Part shown: piece after piece, positions 47,745 to 60,900 of the stretch | Numbering within the stretch: the stretch's first letter is position 1 | Layout of the letters: each line of letters opens with the position of its first letter | Assembly (NCBI RefSeq): GCF_937616625.2 | Contig: NC_065577.1 | Span: 22,023,501 to 22,087,500 of the forward strand | Direction of reading: 5' to 3' | Length of the DNA stretch: 64,000 bases | From: Mercurialis annua | Lineage: Eukaryota; Streptophyta; Magnoliopsida; Malpighiales; Euphorbiaceae | Notes under the pieces: model-generated | What the model saw: only the letters and a program-made list of their open reading frames with translations | Databases searched by the model: none | What the model was told of the DNA's origin: nothing | Made by a program: the position numbers and the translations under genes

Positions 47745-49387
47745 AAGTATGTCGCGTACGCGTCGTTTAAATTACCATGCTTATGTCGCGTCACAAGTCT
47801 CTCTAACGCGTCGTTCCGATTATCTAAGCAGGGTTATGTTATATTATGCAAAGTGTGCGTGATAAGTGACGCTAGATTAATATGTCTCGCACAAGTCTCT
47901 CTAACGCGTCATTCCGATTACCTAAGCATGGTTAGCTTATATTACGCAGACTGTGCGTGAAAAGTGACGCTTGATGAGTATGTCGCATCACAAGTTTCTC
48001 TAACGCTTCGTTCCGATTACCTAACCATGGTTAGGTTATATTACGCAAAATGTGCCTGAAAAGTGACACTAGATTAGTATGTTGCGTCTCAAGTCTCTTT
48101 AATGCGTCGTTTTTATTTCCATACTTATGTTGCATCGCAAGTCTCTCTAGCATGTCACGCCGATTACCTGAGCATGGTTAGGTTTTAATACGCAAAGTGT
48201 GCTTGAAAAGTGAAAATAGATTAGTATGTCGCGTCCCAACTCTCTTTAACGCGTCGTTCCGATTACCTAAGCGTGGTTAAATTCTATTACGCAAAGAGTG
48301 CGTGAATAGTGACGCTAAATTAGTATGTCGCATCTTAAGTCTCTTTAACACGTCGTTCCGATTGCCGAAGCATGGTTAGGTCATATTACACCAAGTGCGT
48401 TAAAAGTGTCGGAAGATTAGTATGTCGCATCACAAATCTCTTTAACGTGTCGTTTCGATTACCTAAGCATGGTTCGGTTATATTATGGAAAGTGTGGATA
48501 AAAAGTGAATCTTGATTAGTATGGCGCGTCTCAAGTCTCTTTAACGAGTTGTTTTGATTACCATGCTTATGTCATGTTATAAGTCTCTCTAATGCGTCCT
48601 TCTAATTACCTATGCATGGTTAGGTTATATTACGCAAAGTATGCGTGAAAATTGACTTTAGATTAGTATGTCGTGTCTCGAGTCCTTTTAACGCGTCGTT
48701 CTGATTACGTAAGGATGGTTAGCCTATATTACACAAAATGTGCGTGAAAAGTTACGTTAAATTTGTATGTCGCGTCTTAAGTCTCTTTAACGCGTCGTTT
48801 TGATTACCTATAAGCATGGTTAGGTTATTTTACGGAAAGTGTGCATGAATAGTAACGCCAGATTAGTATGTTGCGTCTTAAATCAGATCAACGCGTCGTT
48901 CTGATCACCTAAGCTTAGGTTATATTACGGAAAGTGTGCGTGAAAAGTGACGCTAGATTTGTATGTGGCGTCACAAATCTCTTCAACGCGCCGTTCCGAT
49001 AACCTAAGCATGATTAGGTTATATTACCCAAAGTATGCGTGAAAAGTGACCCTAGATTTGTATGTCGCGTCACAAGTCTCTTTAATGCGCTCTTCCGATA
49101 ACCTAAGCATGGTTAGGTTATATTACGCAAAGTGTGTGTGTGAAAAGTGACGCTAGATTAGTATGCCGCATCACAAGTCTATATAACGCGTCGTTCCGAT
49201 TAACTAAGCATGGTTAGATTATATTAAGCAAAGTGTGCGTGAAAATTGACTCTAGATGTCGCGTCTTAAGTCTCTTTAACGCGTAGTTTCGATTACCTAA
49301 GCATGGTTAGCTTATATTATGCTAAGTGTGCGTGAAAAGTGACGCTAGATTAGTATATCGCTTCTCAAGTCTCTTTAATGCGTCGTT
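47745..49387 (+). repeat. Satellite block X2, with empty site of the organellar insertion
   Basis: Matches 1-1436 and continues without interruption into the equivalent of 3215-3540. The sequence gatttgtatgtcgcgtcac at 49056-49074 is the uninterrupted counterpart of the junctions at 1436 and 3215. One 99-bp monomer present in X1 (about 340-440) and X3 (about 58340-58440) is absent here. The block stops at about 49387 and C-type units follow. Confidence 0.93.
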
Positions 49388-52280
49388 TTGATTACCAAAG
49401 CATGGTTAGGTTACACAAAGAGTGCCTGAAAAGGATCAATATATTAGTATGTCGCGTGTCAAGTCTCTTGCACGCGTCATTCCGATTACCTAAGCATGGT
49501 TAGGTTATATTATGCAAAGTGTGCGTGAAAAGTGATGCTATATTGGTATGTCCAGTCTGAAGTTTCTTTAACTGCGTCGTTTCGATTACCTAAGCATGGT
49601 TAGGTTATATTATGCAAAGTGTGCGTAAAAAGTGACGCTAGATTAATATGTTTCGTCTCAAATCTCTTTAACGCGTCGTTTTGATTACCATGCTTATCTC
49701 GCAGCACAAGTCTCGTTAACGCGTCGTTCCGATTACCAAAGCATGGTTAGGTTATATTACGCAAAGTGTGCGTGAAAGTGACGTTAGATTTGTACGTCGC
49801 GCGTCTCAAGACTCTCTAACGCGACGTTCCGATTTCCTAAGCAAGGATTACTTATATTACGCAAAGTGTGCGTGAAAACTGACGCTAGATTAGTATATCG
49901 CCTCTCAAGTCTCTTTGACGCGTCGTTCCAATTTCCTAAGCATGGTTAGGTTATATTACGTAAAGTGTGCGTAAAAAATAACGCTATATTAATATGGCTC
50001 ATCTGAAGTCTCATTAACGCATCGTTTTGATTACCATCGCGTCACAATTCTATCTAACGCGTCGTTCTGATTGCCTAAGCATGGTTAGGTTGTATTACGC
50101 AAAGTGTGCATGAAAAATGAAATAGATTAGAATGTCGCGTCTTAAGTCTATCTAACGCGTTGTTCCGATTAGTTAAGCATGGTTAGGTTTTATTAGGCAA
50201 AGTGTGCATGAAAAGTGATGCTAGATTAGTATGGCGCGTCTCAGGTGTCTTTAACATGTCGTTCCAATTACATAAGCATGGTTAGGTTATATTACGCGAG
50301 GTGAGCGTGAAAAGTGACGCTAGACTATGTCGCGTCTTAAGGCTCTTTAACGCGTAGTCCTGATTACCTAAGCATGGTTTGGTTAAATTTTGCAAAGTTT
50401 GCGTGAAATGGGACGCTAGATTTGTATGTCGCATCTCAAGTCTCTTTAACGCGTCGTTTCGATTACCATGTCGCGTCACAAGTCTCTCTAACGCGTCGAT
50501 CCGATTACCTAAGCAAGGTATGGTTATAGTACACAAAGTGTGCGTGATAAGTAACAATAGATTAGTATGTCACGTCTCTAGTCTCTTTAACGTGTGTTTC
50601 CGATTTCTTAAGTATGGTTAGGTTATTACGCAAAGTGTGCGTAAAAATTGATGCTAGATTTGTATGTCGCGACTCTTATCTCATTAACGCATCATTCCCA
50701 TTACCTAAGCATGGTTAGGTTATATTACGCAAAGTGTGAGTAAAAAGTGACGCTAGATTAGTATGTCGCGTCTCAAGTCTCTTTAACGTGTCGGTCCGAT
50801 TACCTAAGCATGGTTAGGTTATATTACGTAAAGTGTGTGTAAATAGTGACGCTAGATTAGTATGGTGCGTTTCAAGTCTCTTTAACGTATCGTGTTGATT
50901 ACAATGCTTATGTCGCGTCAAAAGTCTCTCACGCGTCGTTCCTATTACCTAAGCATGGTTAGGTTATATTACGCAAAGTGTGCGTGAAAAGTGACGCTAG
51001 ATTAGTATGTCGCATCACAAGTCTCTCTAACGCGTCGTTCCTGCAACCTAAGCATGGTTATGTTACGCAAAGTGTGCTTGAAAAGTGACGCTAGAAGAGT
51101 ATGTCGCGTCTCAAGTCTCTTTAACGCGTCGTTTCGATTACCAGTCTTATGTCGCGTAACAAGCGTCTCTAACGCATCGTTATGATTACCTAAGCATGGT
51201 TCAGTTATATTATGCAAAGTATGCATGGAAAGTTGTGTTTGATTAGTATGTCGCATCTCAAGAGTCTTTAACGCGTCGTTCCGATTACCTATGCTTGGCT
51301 AGGTTGTATTACGCAAAGTGTGCGTCAAAAGTGACGTTAAATTAGTATGGCGTGTCTCAAGTCATTTTAACGCGTCGTTCTGATTACCTAATTATGGTTA
51401 GGTTATATTAAGCAAAGTGTGCGTAAAACATGACGCTAGATAAGTGTGGCGCGTTATAAGTCTCTTTAACGCGCTGTTTCGATTGCCATGCTTATGTCGC
51501 GTAACAAGCGTCTTTAACATGTCGTTCTAATTACCTAAGCATGGTTAGGTTATATACGCAAAGTGTGCGTGAAAAGTCACAATGGATTTTTATGTCGCGT
51601 CTAAAGCCTATTTACCGCATTCTTCGGATTACCTAAGCATGGTTAGGGTATTTTACGCAAAGTGTGCGTGAAAAGTGACTCTAAATTAGTATGTCACGAC
51701 TCAAGTCTCTTTAACGCGTGTTCCAATTACCTAAGCATGGTTAGGTTATATTACGCAAAGAGTGCGTGAAAAGTGACGCTAGATTAGTATGTCGCATCTC
51801 AATTCTCTATAATGCGTCGTTCCGATTACCCAAGCATGATTAGGTTATATTACGCATAGTCTGCGTGAAAAGTGACGGTAGATTAGTATCGTCCGTCTCA
51901 AGTCTCTTTAACGCGTCGTTCTGATTACCTAAGCATGGTTAGGTTATATTGCGCAAAGTGTGCGTGAAAAGTAAGAATAGATTAGTATTTCACGTCTGAA
52001 GTCTCTTTAACGCTTTGTTCCGATTACCTAAGCATGTTTTGGGTATATTACGCAAAGTGTGCGTGAAAAGTGACGCTAAATTAGTATATCACGTCTCAAG
52101 TCTCTTCAACGCGTGTTCTGAATACCTAAGCCTGGTTAGGTTATATTACGCATAGTGTGAGTTAAAAGTGATACTAGATTAGTATATTCATCTCAAGTCT
52201 CTTTAACGTGTCGTTCCGATTACCTAAGCATGGTTTGGGGATATTACGCAAAGTGTGCGTGAAAATTGACGCTAGATTAG
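49388..52280 (+). repeat. Satellite block C, copy leading to MULE tail 4
   Basis: Matches 26400-29092 nearly unit for unit, including gtgtcaagtctctt...cacgcgtcattcc and the marker tttcctaagcaaggattact (about 49833). No gene is present; the 91-codon reverse frame (50282-50557) is satellite-derived. Confidence 0.93.
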
Positions 52281-52882
52281 CAAAGCCACGTACGAGCGAG
52301 TTTATAGCTCTCTTATCAACCCAATGAATGGGGCTGATATGTGGGAAACAGACCCAAACCCCTTGAATATCATACTCCCACCCTCACCAGTGCAGAAGAG
52401 AGGGAGAAAGGCAAAGGTAAGGCGAAGCACAAGCACAAGCGAAGAGGGCCAAGTTATCACGCAAGGGGCGTCAGCAAGTTAAGTGTAGCGAATGTGGACA
52501 GTTTGGCCACAATATAAGGAAACATTTAAAGGAAAGAGGTCAAGCTTCTTGTGGAGGTGAACAGCAACCATCTGTAAATGAAGGTGAAGGACCAATGACA
52601 GAAAGTGAAGTACAGATTCCCGACTTAAGTAACATTCTCAAATTTCGGTTGCTTGTGTAAGTACAATCTCCCTTCTAAATGTGTTTTTATTGTAGGCTAC
52701 TAGTCAAGTGCCGCATGCATTGGTGTCTGGCCGAGGAATTGGGTGCCACGTCGACAAAAAACGAAAAAAACGGCGATTTTTTGTCTTGTGGGGTTTTGTG
52801 AGCGCCGCCACAAAGATCAGGGGGTTTAGCGCCCGTTTTTAAACATCAGGGGGTTTAGCGCCCCTATGGGTGATTATTAGCC
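52281..52882 (+). mobile_element. MULE transposase 3' tail, copy 4
   Basis: Same junctions as the other copies and the same 26-bp deletion as copies 2 and 3. It also has a shorter CACAAG run and a missing CAACAAAA in the proline/lysine linker. The intron donor is TT. It is non-functional. Confidence 0.85.
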
Positions 52883-53180
52883 AGATTAGTATGTTGCGTG
52901 TCAAGTCCCTTTAACGCTTGTTCCAATTAACTAAGCATGGTTAGGTTATATTATGCAAAGTGTGCATGAAAAGTGACGCTAGATTAGTATGTCGCGTCTC
53001 AAGTCTCTTTAGCATGTCGTTCTGATTATAAGCATGTTTAGGTTATATTACGCAAAGTGTGCTTGGAAAGTGGCGTTAGATTAGTATGTCGTGTCTCAAG
53101 TCTCTTAACGCGTCGTTCCATTACCTAAGCTTGGTTAGGTTACATTATGCAAAGTGTGCGTAAAAAGTGACATTAAATTA
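52883..53180 (+). repeat. Satellite right of MULE tail 4, with an empty retrotransposon site
   Basis: Matches 29689-29963 and then continues, without the retrotransposon, through gcaaagtgtgcgtaaaaagtg at 53150-53170. The aagtg at 53152-53156 is the empty target. The block ends at about 53180 where D2 begins. Confidence 0.92.
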
Positions 53181-56100
53181 GTATGGCTGAAGTCTCTTTG
53201 ACGCGTCGTTTCAATTACCATGCTTATGTCGCGTTACAAGCGTCTCTAACGCGTCGTTTCGATTACCTAAGCATGTTTCGGTTATATCATACGAAGTTTG
53301 CGTGAAAAGTGACAAATTGATTATTATGTCGCCTCTCAAGTCTCTTTAATGCGTCGTTTCAATTTCTATGCATATGTTGCGTCACAAATCTCTCTAACTC
53401 GTCATTCCGATTACCTAAGCATGGTTTGGTTATATTACGCAAAGTGTCTGTGAAATGTGATGCTAGATTTGTATGTCGAGTTACAAGTCTCTTTAACGCG
53501 TTGTTCCAGTTACCTAAGCATGGTTAGATATATTACACAAAGTGTGGGTGAAAAGTGACGCTAGATTAGTATGTCGCGTCACAAGTCTCTCTAATGCGTC
53601 GTCCCGACTACCTAAGCATGGTTAGGTTATATTACGGAAAGTGTGCGTGATAAGTGACCCTAGATTAGTATGTCGCGTCTCAATTATCTTTAATGCGTCG
53701 TTCCTATTATCAAAGCATGGTTAGGGTATATTACGCAAAGTTTGAAAAGCGACAATTGATTACTATGTCGCGTTTCAAGTCTATTTAACGCGTCGTTACG
53801 ATTACCATGCTTATGTCGCGTCACAAGTCTCTCTAACGCGTCGTTCCGATTACCTAAACATGGTTTGCTTATATAAACGCAAAGTGGGCGTGAAAAGTGA
53901 CAATAGATGTATGTCGCGTCTCAAGTCTCTTTTACGTGTCGTTCCGATTACCTAAGCATGGTTAGGGTATTTTACGCAAAGTGTACGTGAAAAGTTACGC
54001 AAAATTAGTATGTCGTATCTCAAGTCTCTTTAACGCGTGTTCCGATTACCTCAACATAGTTATGTTATATTACGCAAAGTGTGCGTGAAAAGTGACGCTA
54101 GATTAGTATGTCGCGTCCCAAGTCTCTTTAATGCCTCGTTCCGATTACCTAAGCATGGTTAGGTTATAGTACGCAAAGTGTGCGTAAAAAGTGACGCTAG
54201 ATTAGTATGTCGCATCTTAAGTCTGTTTACTCGTGGTTCCTATTACCTAAGCATGGTTAGGTTATATTACGCAAAGTCTGCGTGAAAAGTGACGGTAGAT
54301 TAGTATAACTCGTTTCAATTCTCTTGAACGCATCGTTCCGATTACATAAGCATGGTTAGATTATATTAGGCAAAGTGTGCGAGAAAAGTGACGCTAGAGT
54401 AGTATGTCGCATCTCAAGTCTCTTTAACGCGTCGTTACGATTACCTAATCATGGTTAGGTTATATTACCCAAAGGGTGCATAAAAAGTGACTCTAGATTA
54501 ACATGTCGCGTCTCAAGTCTCTTTAACGCGTTGTTCCGATTACCTAGGCATGGTTAGCTTATATTACGCTAAGTGTGCGTGAAAAGTGACGCAAAATTAG
54601 TATTGCGCCTCTCAAGTCTCTTTAATGTGTCGTTTGGATTACCATGCTTATGTCGCGTCATAGGTCTCTCTAATTCGTCGTTTCGATTACCTAAGAATGG
54701 TTAGGTTATATTAGGCATTGTGTGCGTGAAAAGTGATGCTAGATTTGTATGTCGAGTCACAAGTCTCTTTAACGCGTCGTTCTGATTACCTAAGCATAGT
54801 TAGATTAAATTACGCAAAGTATACATGAAAAGTGATGCAAGATTAGTATGTCATGTCTCTCTAACGAGTCGTTAAAATTACATAATCATGGTTAGGTTAT
54901 ATTACGCAAAGTGTGCCTGAAAAGTGACGCTAGATTAGTTGTCGCGTCTCAAGTCTCTTTAATGCGTCGTTCTGATTACCAAAGCATGGTTAGGTTATAT
55001 TGCACAAAGTGTGCGTGAAAAGTGACAATAGATTAGTATGTCGTGTCTCAAGTCTCTTTAACACGTAGTTTCAATTACTATACTATGCTTATGTCGCATC
55101 ACAAGTCTAATTTACAGGTCGTTCCCATTACTAAAGCATGGTTAGGTTATATTTACCAAAGTGTGCTTGAAAAGTGACAATAGACGCATCGTTTCAATTA
55201 CCATGCTTATGTCGCGTCACAGGTCTCTCTAACTATTCGTTCTGATTACCTAAGCATGGTTAGGTTATATTACACAAAGTGTGCGTGAAAATTGATGCTA
55301 GATTTGTTTGTCGAGTCACAAGCCTGTTTTACCCGTCGTTCCGATTACCTGAGCATGGTTAGGTTATATTATGCAAAGTGTGTGTTAAAAAGTGACGCTA
55401 GATCAGTATGTCGCGTCTCAAGTCTCTTTAGTGCGTCGTTCCGATTTCCTAAGCATCGTTTGGTTATATTGCGCATAAAGTGAATGAATAGTAATGGTGG
55501 ATTAGTATGTCGCGTCTCAAGTCTTTTTAACGCGTCGTTTCGATTACCATGCTTATGTCGCTTAACAAGCGTCTCTAACACGTTGTTCTGATTACCGAAG
55601 CATGGTTAGGTTATATTATGCAAAGTGTGCGTGAAAACTCACAATTGATTAGTATGTCGCGTCTCAAGTCTCTTTAACGTGTTGTCCCGATTACCTAAGC
55701 ATGGTTAAGGTATTTTACGCAAAGTGTGCGTGAAAAGTAACGCTAAATTAGTATGTCACATATCAAGTCTCTTTTACGCGTGTTCTGATTACCTAAGCAT
55801 GGTTAGGTTATATTTCATAAAGTGTGAGTGAAAAGTGACGCTAGATTAGTATGTCGTCTCTCAAGTCTCTATAACGCGTCGTTCCGATTACCAAAGCATG
55901 GTTAGGTTATGTTACGCAATGTGTGCGTGAAAAGTGAAGCTAGATTAGTATGTTGCGTTTGAAGTCTTTTTAACGCGTCGTTCCAATTACCTAACCATGG
56001 TTAGGTTATATTATGCAAAGTTTGCGTGAAAAGTGACGCTAGATTAGCATGTCGTGTCTCAAGTCTCTTCAACGCGTGTTCTGATTACCTAAGCATGGTT

Positions 56101-57985
56101 AGGTTATATTACACAAAGTGTGCGTGAAAAGTGACGCTAGATTACTATATCCTGTTTCAAGCCTCTTTAACGCGTAGTTCCGATTACCGAAGCATGGTTA
56201 GGTTATAATACACAAAGTGTGCGTGAAAAGTGATGCTAGATTAGTATGTAGTGTCTCAAGTCTCTTTAATGTGTTGTTCCGATTACCTAAGCATGGTTAG
56301 GTTATATTACGCTTAGTGTGCGTGAAAAGTGATGCTACATTAGTATGTAGTGTCTCAAGTCTCCTTAACGCGTCGTTCCGATTACCTATGCATGGTTAGC
56401 TTATAATACGCTAAGTGTGCGTGAAAAGTGACAATGCTAGGTTAGTATGTCGTGTCTCAAGTCTCTTTAACGTGTCGTTCCGATTACTAAGCATGGTTAG
56501 GTTATTTTACGCAATGCGTGCGAGAAAAGAGATGCTAGATTAGTATGTCGTGTCTCAAGTCTCTTTAACGTGTGTTCCGATTAGTATGTTGCATCACAAG
56601 TCTCTTTAACGCGTCGTTCCAATTACCTAAGCATGGTTAAGTTATATTACGGAAAATGTGCGTGACAAGTAACGCTAGATTAGTATGTCGCGACTCAAGT
56701 CTACCTAACCATGGTTAGGTTATATTACGCAGTGTTCGCGAAAAGTGACAATTGATTAGTATGTCGCATCTCAAGTCTCTTTAACGCGTCGTGCTGATTA
56801 CCTATTGTTAGGTTATTTTACGTAAAGTGTGCGTGAAAAGTGACGCTAGATTAGTATGTCGTGTCTCAAGTCTCTTTAACGCGTCGTTTTTATTACCTAT
56901 AGTTAGGTTATTTTACGCAAAGTGTGCGTGAAAAGTAAAGATGGATTTGTATGTCGCGTCTCAAGTCTCTTTGACGTGTGTTCCGATTACCTAAGCATGG
57001 TTAGGTTATTTTACGCAAGATGTGCGTAAAAAGTGACCCTAGATTAGTATGTCGCGTCGTTCCGATTGCCTAAGCATGGTTAGGTTATATTACGCAAAGT
57101 GTGTGTGAAGAGTGACGCTAGATTAGTCTCAGGTATCTTTAATGCATCGTTCCGATTACCTATGCATGGTTAGATTATATTGCGAAAACTGTGCGTGAAA
57201 ACTGACGCTAGATTTGTATGTCGTGTCACAAGTCTCACTAGCGCGCCGTTCCGATTACCTAAGCATGGTTAGGTTATATTACGCAAAGTGTGTGTGAAAA
57301 GTGACACTAGATTAGTATGTCTCACAAGTCTGTCTAACGCGTCGTTCCGACTACCTAAGCATGGTTAGGTTATATTGCACAAAGTGTGCATGAAAAGTTA
57401 CGCTAGATTAGTATGTCGCGTCACAGGTCTCTCTAACGCGTCGTTCCGATTGCCTAAGCATGGTTAGGTTATATTTTGCGTGCGTGAAAAGTGACGCTAC
57501 TTTAGTATGTCGCGTCTCATGTTTCTTTAACGCGCAGTTCCGATTACCAAAGTGTGGTTAGCTTATATTACGCTAAGTCTGCATGAAAAGTGACGCTAGA
57601 TTAGTATGTCGTGTCTCAAGTTTCTTTAACTTCTCGTGCCGATTACCTAAGCATGGTTAGGTTATGTTACGCAAAGTGTGTTTTAAAAGTGACGCTAGAT
57701 TAGCATGTCGCGTCACAAGTCTCTCTAACGCGTTGTTTAAATTACCTAATCATGGTTAGGTTATATTATGCAAAGTGTGCGTGAAAAGTGACGATAGATA
57801 AGTATGTCGCGTCTCACGTCACTTTAAAGCGTCGTTCCGATTACCTAAGCATGGTTAGGTTTTATTACGTAAAGTGTGCGTGAAAAGAATGCTAGATTTG
57901 TATGTCGAGTCACAAGTCGCTTTTACGGTCGTCTGATTACCTAAGCATGGTTAGGTATATTACGCAAAGTGTGCGTAAAAAGTGA
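53181..57985 (+). repeat. Satellite block D2
   Basis: Matches 44240-47744, plus about 1.25 kb (54385-55634) missing from D1. It runs directly into block X3, as D1 runs into X2, so D-X is a composite unit about 5-6 kb long at least. No gene is present. Confidence 0.93.
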
Positions 57986-60900
57986 AGCTAGATTAAGTAT
58001 GTCGCGTCACAAGTCTCTCTAACGCGTCGTTTAAATTACCATGCTTATGTCGCGTCACAAGTCTCTCTAACGCGTCGTTCCGATTATCTAAGCAGGGTTA
58101 GGTTATATTACGCAAAGTGTGTGTGATAAGTGACGCTAGATTAATATGTCTCGCACAAGTCTCTCTGACGCGTCGTTCCGATTACCTAAGCATGGTTAGC
58201 TTATATTACGCAGACTGTGCGTGAAAAGTGACGCTTAAATAGTATGTCGCATCACAAGTTTCTCAAACGCTCGTTCCGATTACCTAAGCATGGTTAGGTT
58301 ATATTATGCAAAATGTGCCTGAAAAGTGACGCTAGATTAGTATGTCACGTCACAAGTCTCTCTAACGCGTCGTTCCAATTAAATAAGCATGGTTTGGTTA
58401 TATTACACAAAGTGTGCATGAAAAGTGACGCTAGATTAGTATGTCGCATCTCAAGTCTCTTTAATGCGTCGTTTTGATTTCCATACTTATGTTGCATCGC
58501 AAGTCTCTCTAGCACATCCCGCCGATTACCTGAGCATGGTTAGGTTTTAATACGCAAAGTGTGCGTGAAAAGTGAAAATAGATTAGTATGTCGCGTCCCA
58601 AGTCTCTTTAACGCGTCGTTCCGATTACCTAATAGTGGTTAAATTCTATTACGCAAAAAGTGCGTGAATAGTGACTCTAGATTAGTATGTCGCATCTCAA
58701 GTCTCTTTAACGCATCTTTCCGATTGCCGAAGCATGGTTAGGTTATATTACGCCAAGTGCGCGTTAAAAGTGTCGCAAGATTAGTATGTCGCATCACAAA
58801 TCTCTTTAACGCGTCGTTTCGATTATCGAAGCATGGTTCGGTTATATTACGCAAAGTGTGGATAAAAAGTGACGCTTGATTAGTATGGCGCGTCTCAAGT
58901 CTCTTTAACGAGTTGTTTTGATTACCATGATTATGTCACGTTATAAGTCTCTCTAATGCGTCGTTCCAATTACCTAATCATGGTTAGGTTATATTACGCA
59001 AAGTTTGCGCGAAAAGTGACTTTAGATTAGTATGTCGTGTCTCGAGTCCTTTTAACGCGTCGTTCTGATTACGTAAGCATGGTTAGGTTATATTACACAA
59101 AATGTGCGTGAAAAGTTACGTTAAATTTGTATGTCGCGTCTTAAGTCTCTTTAACGCGTCGTTTTGATTACCTAAGCATGGTTAGGTTATTTTACGGAAA
59201 GTGTGCATGAATAGTAACGCTAGATTAGTATGTTGCGTCTTAACTCAGATCAACGCGTTGTTCCGAGTTACCTATTGTTAGGTTATATTACGGAAAGTGT
59301 GCGTGAAAAGTGACGCTAGATTTGTATGTCGCGTCACAAGTCTCTTCAACGCGCCGTTCCGATAACCTAAGCATGATTAGGTTATATTACCCAAAGTATG
59401 CGTGAAAAGTGACCCTAGATTTGTATGTCGCGGCAAAGTGTGTGTGAAAAGTGACGCTAGATTAGTATGCCGCGTCACAAGTCTATATAACGCGTCGTTC
59501 CGATTAACTAAGCATGGTTAGATTATATTAAGCATAGTGTGCGTGAAAATTGACTATAGATGTCGCGTCTTAAGTCTCTTTAACGCGTAGTTTCGATTAC
59601 CTAAGCATGGTTAGCTTATATTATGCTAAGTGTGCGTGAAAAGTGACGCTAGATTAGTATATCGCTTCTCAAGTCTCTTTAATGCGTCGTTCCGATTACC
59701 TAACCATGGTTAGGTTATATTACGAAAAGTGTGCTTGAAAAGTGACAATATATTTGTATGTCGCATCTCAAGTCTCTTTAACGCGCCGATTCTATTACAA
59801 TGCTTATGTCGCATCACAAGTCTCTAAAGCGTCGTTCTGATTACCTAAGCATGGTTAGGTTATATAACGTAAAGTGTGCGTGAAAAGTGACAATAGATTT
59901 GCACGTCACTTCTCAAGTCTCTTTAACGCGTCATTCTGATTACCTAAGCATGGTTAGGTTATACTACGCCAAGTGCGCGTTTAAAGTGTTGCTAGATTAG
60001 TATATCGTATCACAAGTCTCTTTAACGCGTCGCTCCGAATACCTAAGCATGGTTAAGTTATTTTACGAAATGTGTGCGTAAAAAGTGATGCTAGATTAGT
60101 ATGTCATGTCTCAAGTCTCTTTAATGCACTATTTTAATTACCATGCTTACGTCACGTTATAAGTTTCTCTAACGCGACGTTTCGATAACCAAAGCATGGT
60201 TAGGTTATATTACGGAAAGTGTGCGTGAGAAGTGACAATAGATTAGTATGTCGTATCTCAAGTCACTTTAACGCGTCGATCTGATTACCTAAGCATGGTT
60301 AGGTTATATTACGAAAAGTGTGCGTGAAAAGTGACGCTAGATTAGTATGTTGCTCTCAAGTCTCTTTAACGCGTCATTCGGATTACGTAAGCATGGTAAG
60401 GCTATATTATGCAATATGTGTATGACAAGTGACGCTAGATTAGTATGGCACGTCTGAAGTCTCTTTAACGCGTCATTCCAAGTACCTAAGCGTGGTTAAG
60501 TTATATTACGTAAAGTGTGCATAAAAAGTTACGCTAGATTAGTATGTCGCATCTCAAATCTCTTTAGCGCGTCTTTCCGATGCGTGAAAAGTGAGGCTAG
60601 ATTAGTATGTCGCGTCTCAAGTCTCTTTAATGCGTCGTTCCAATCATCTAAGCATGGTTAGGTTATATTACGCCAAGTGTGCGTATAAAGTGACGCTAGA
60701 TTAGTATGGCGCGTAATAACGCGCCGTTTCTATTACCATGTTTATGTCACGTCACAAGTCTCTCTAATGTGTCGTTCCGATTAACTAAGCATGGTTAGGT
60801 TATATTACGCAAAGTGTGCGTGAAAAGTGACGCTAAATATGTATGTCGCTTCAAAAATCTCTGTAACGCATCGTTTCGATTACCTAAGCATGGTTAGGTT

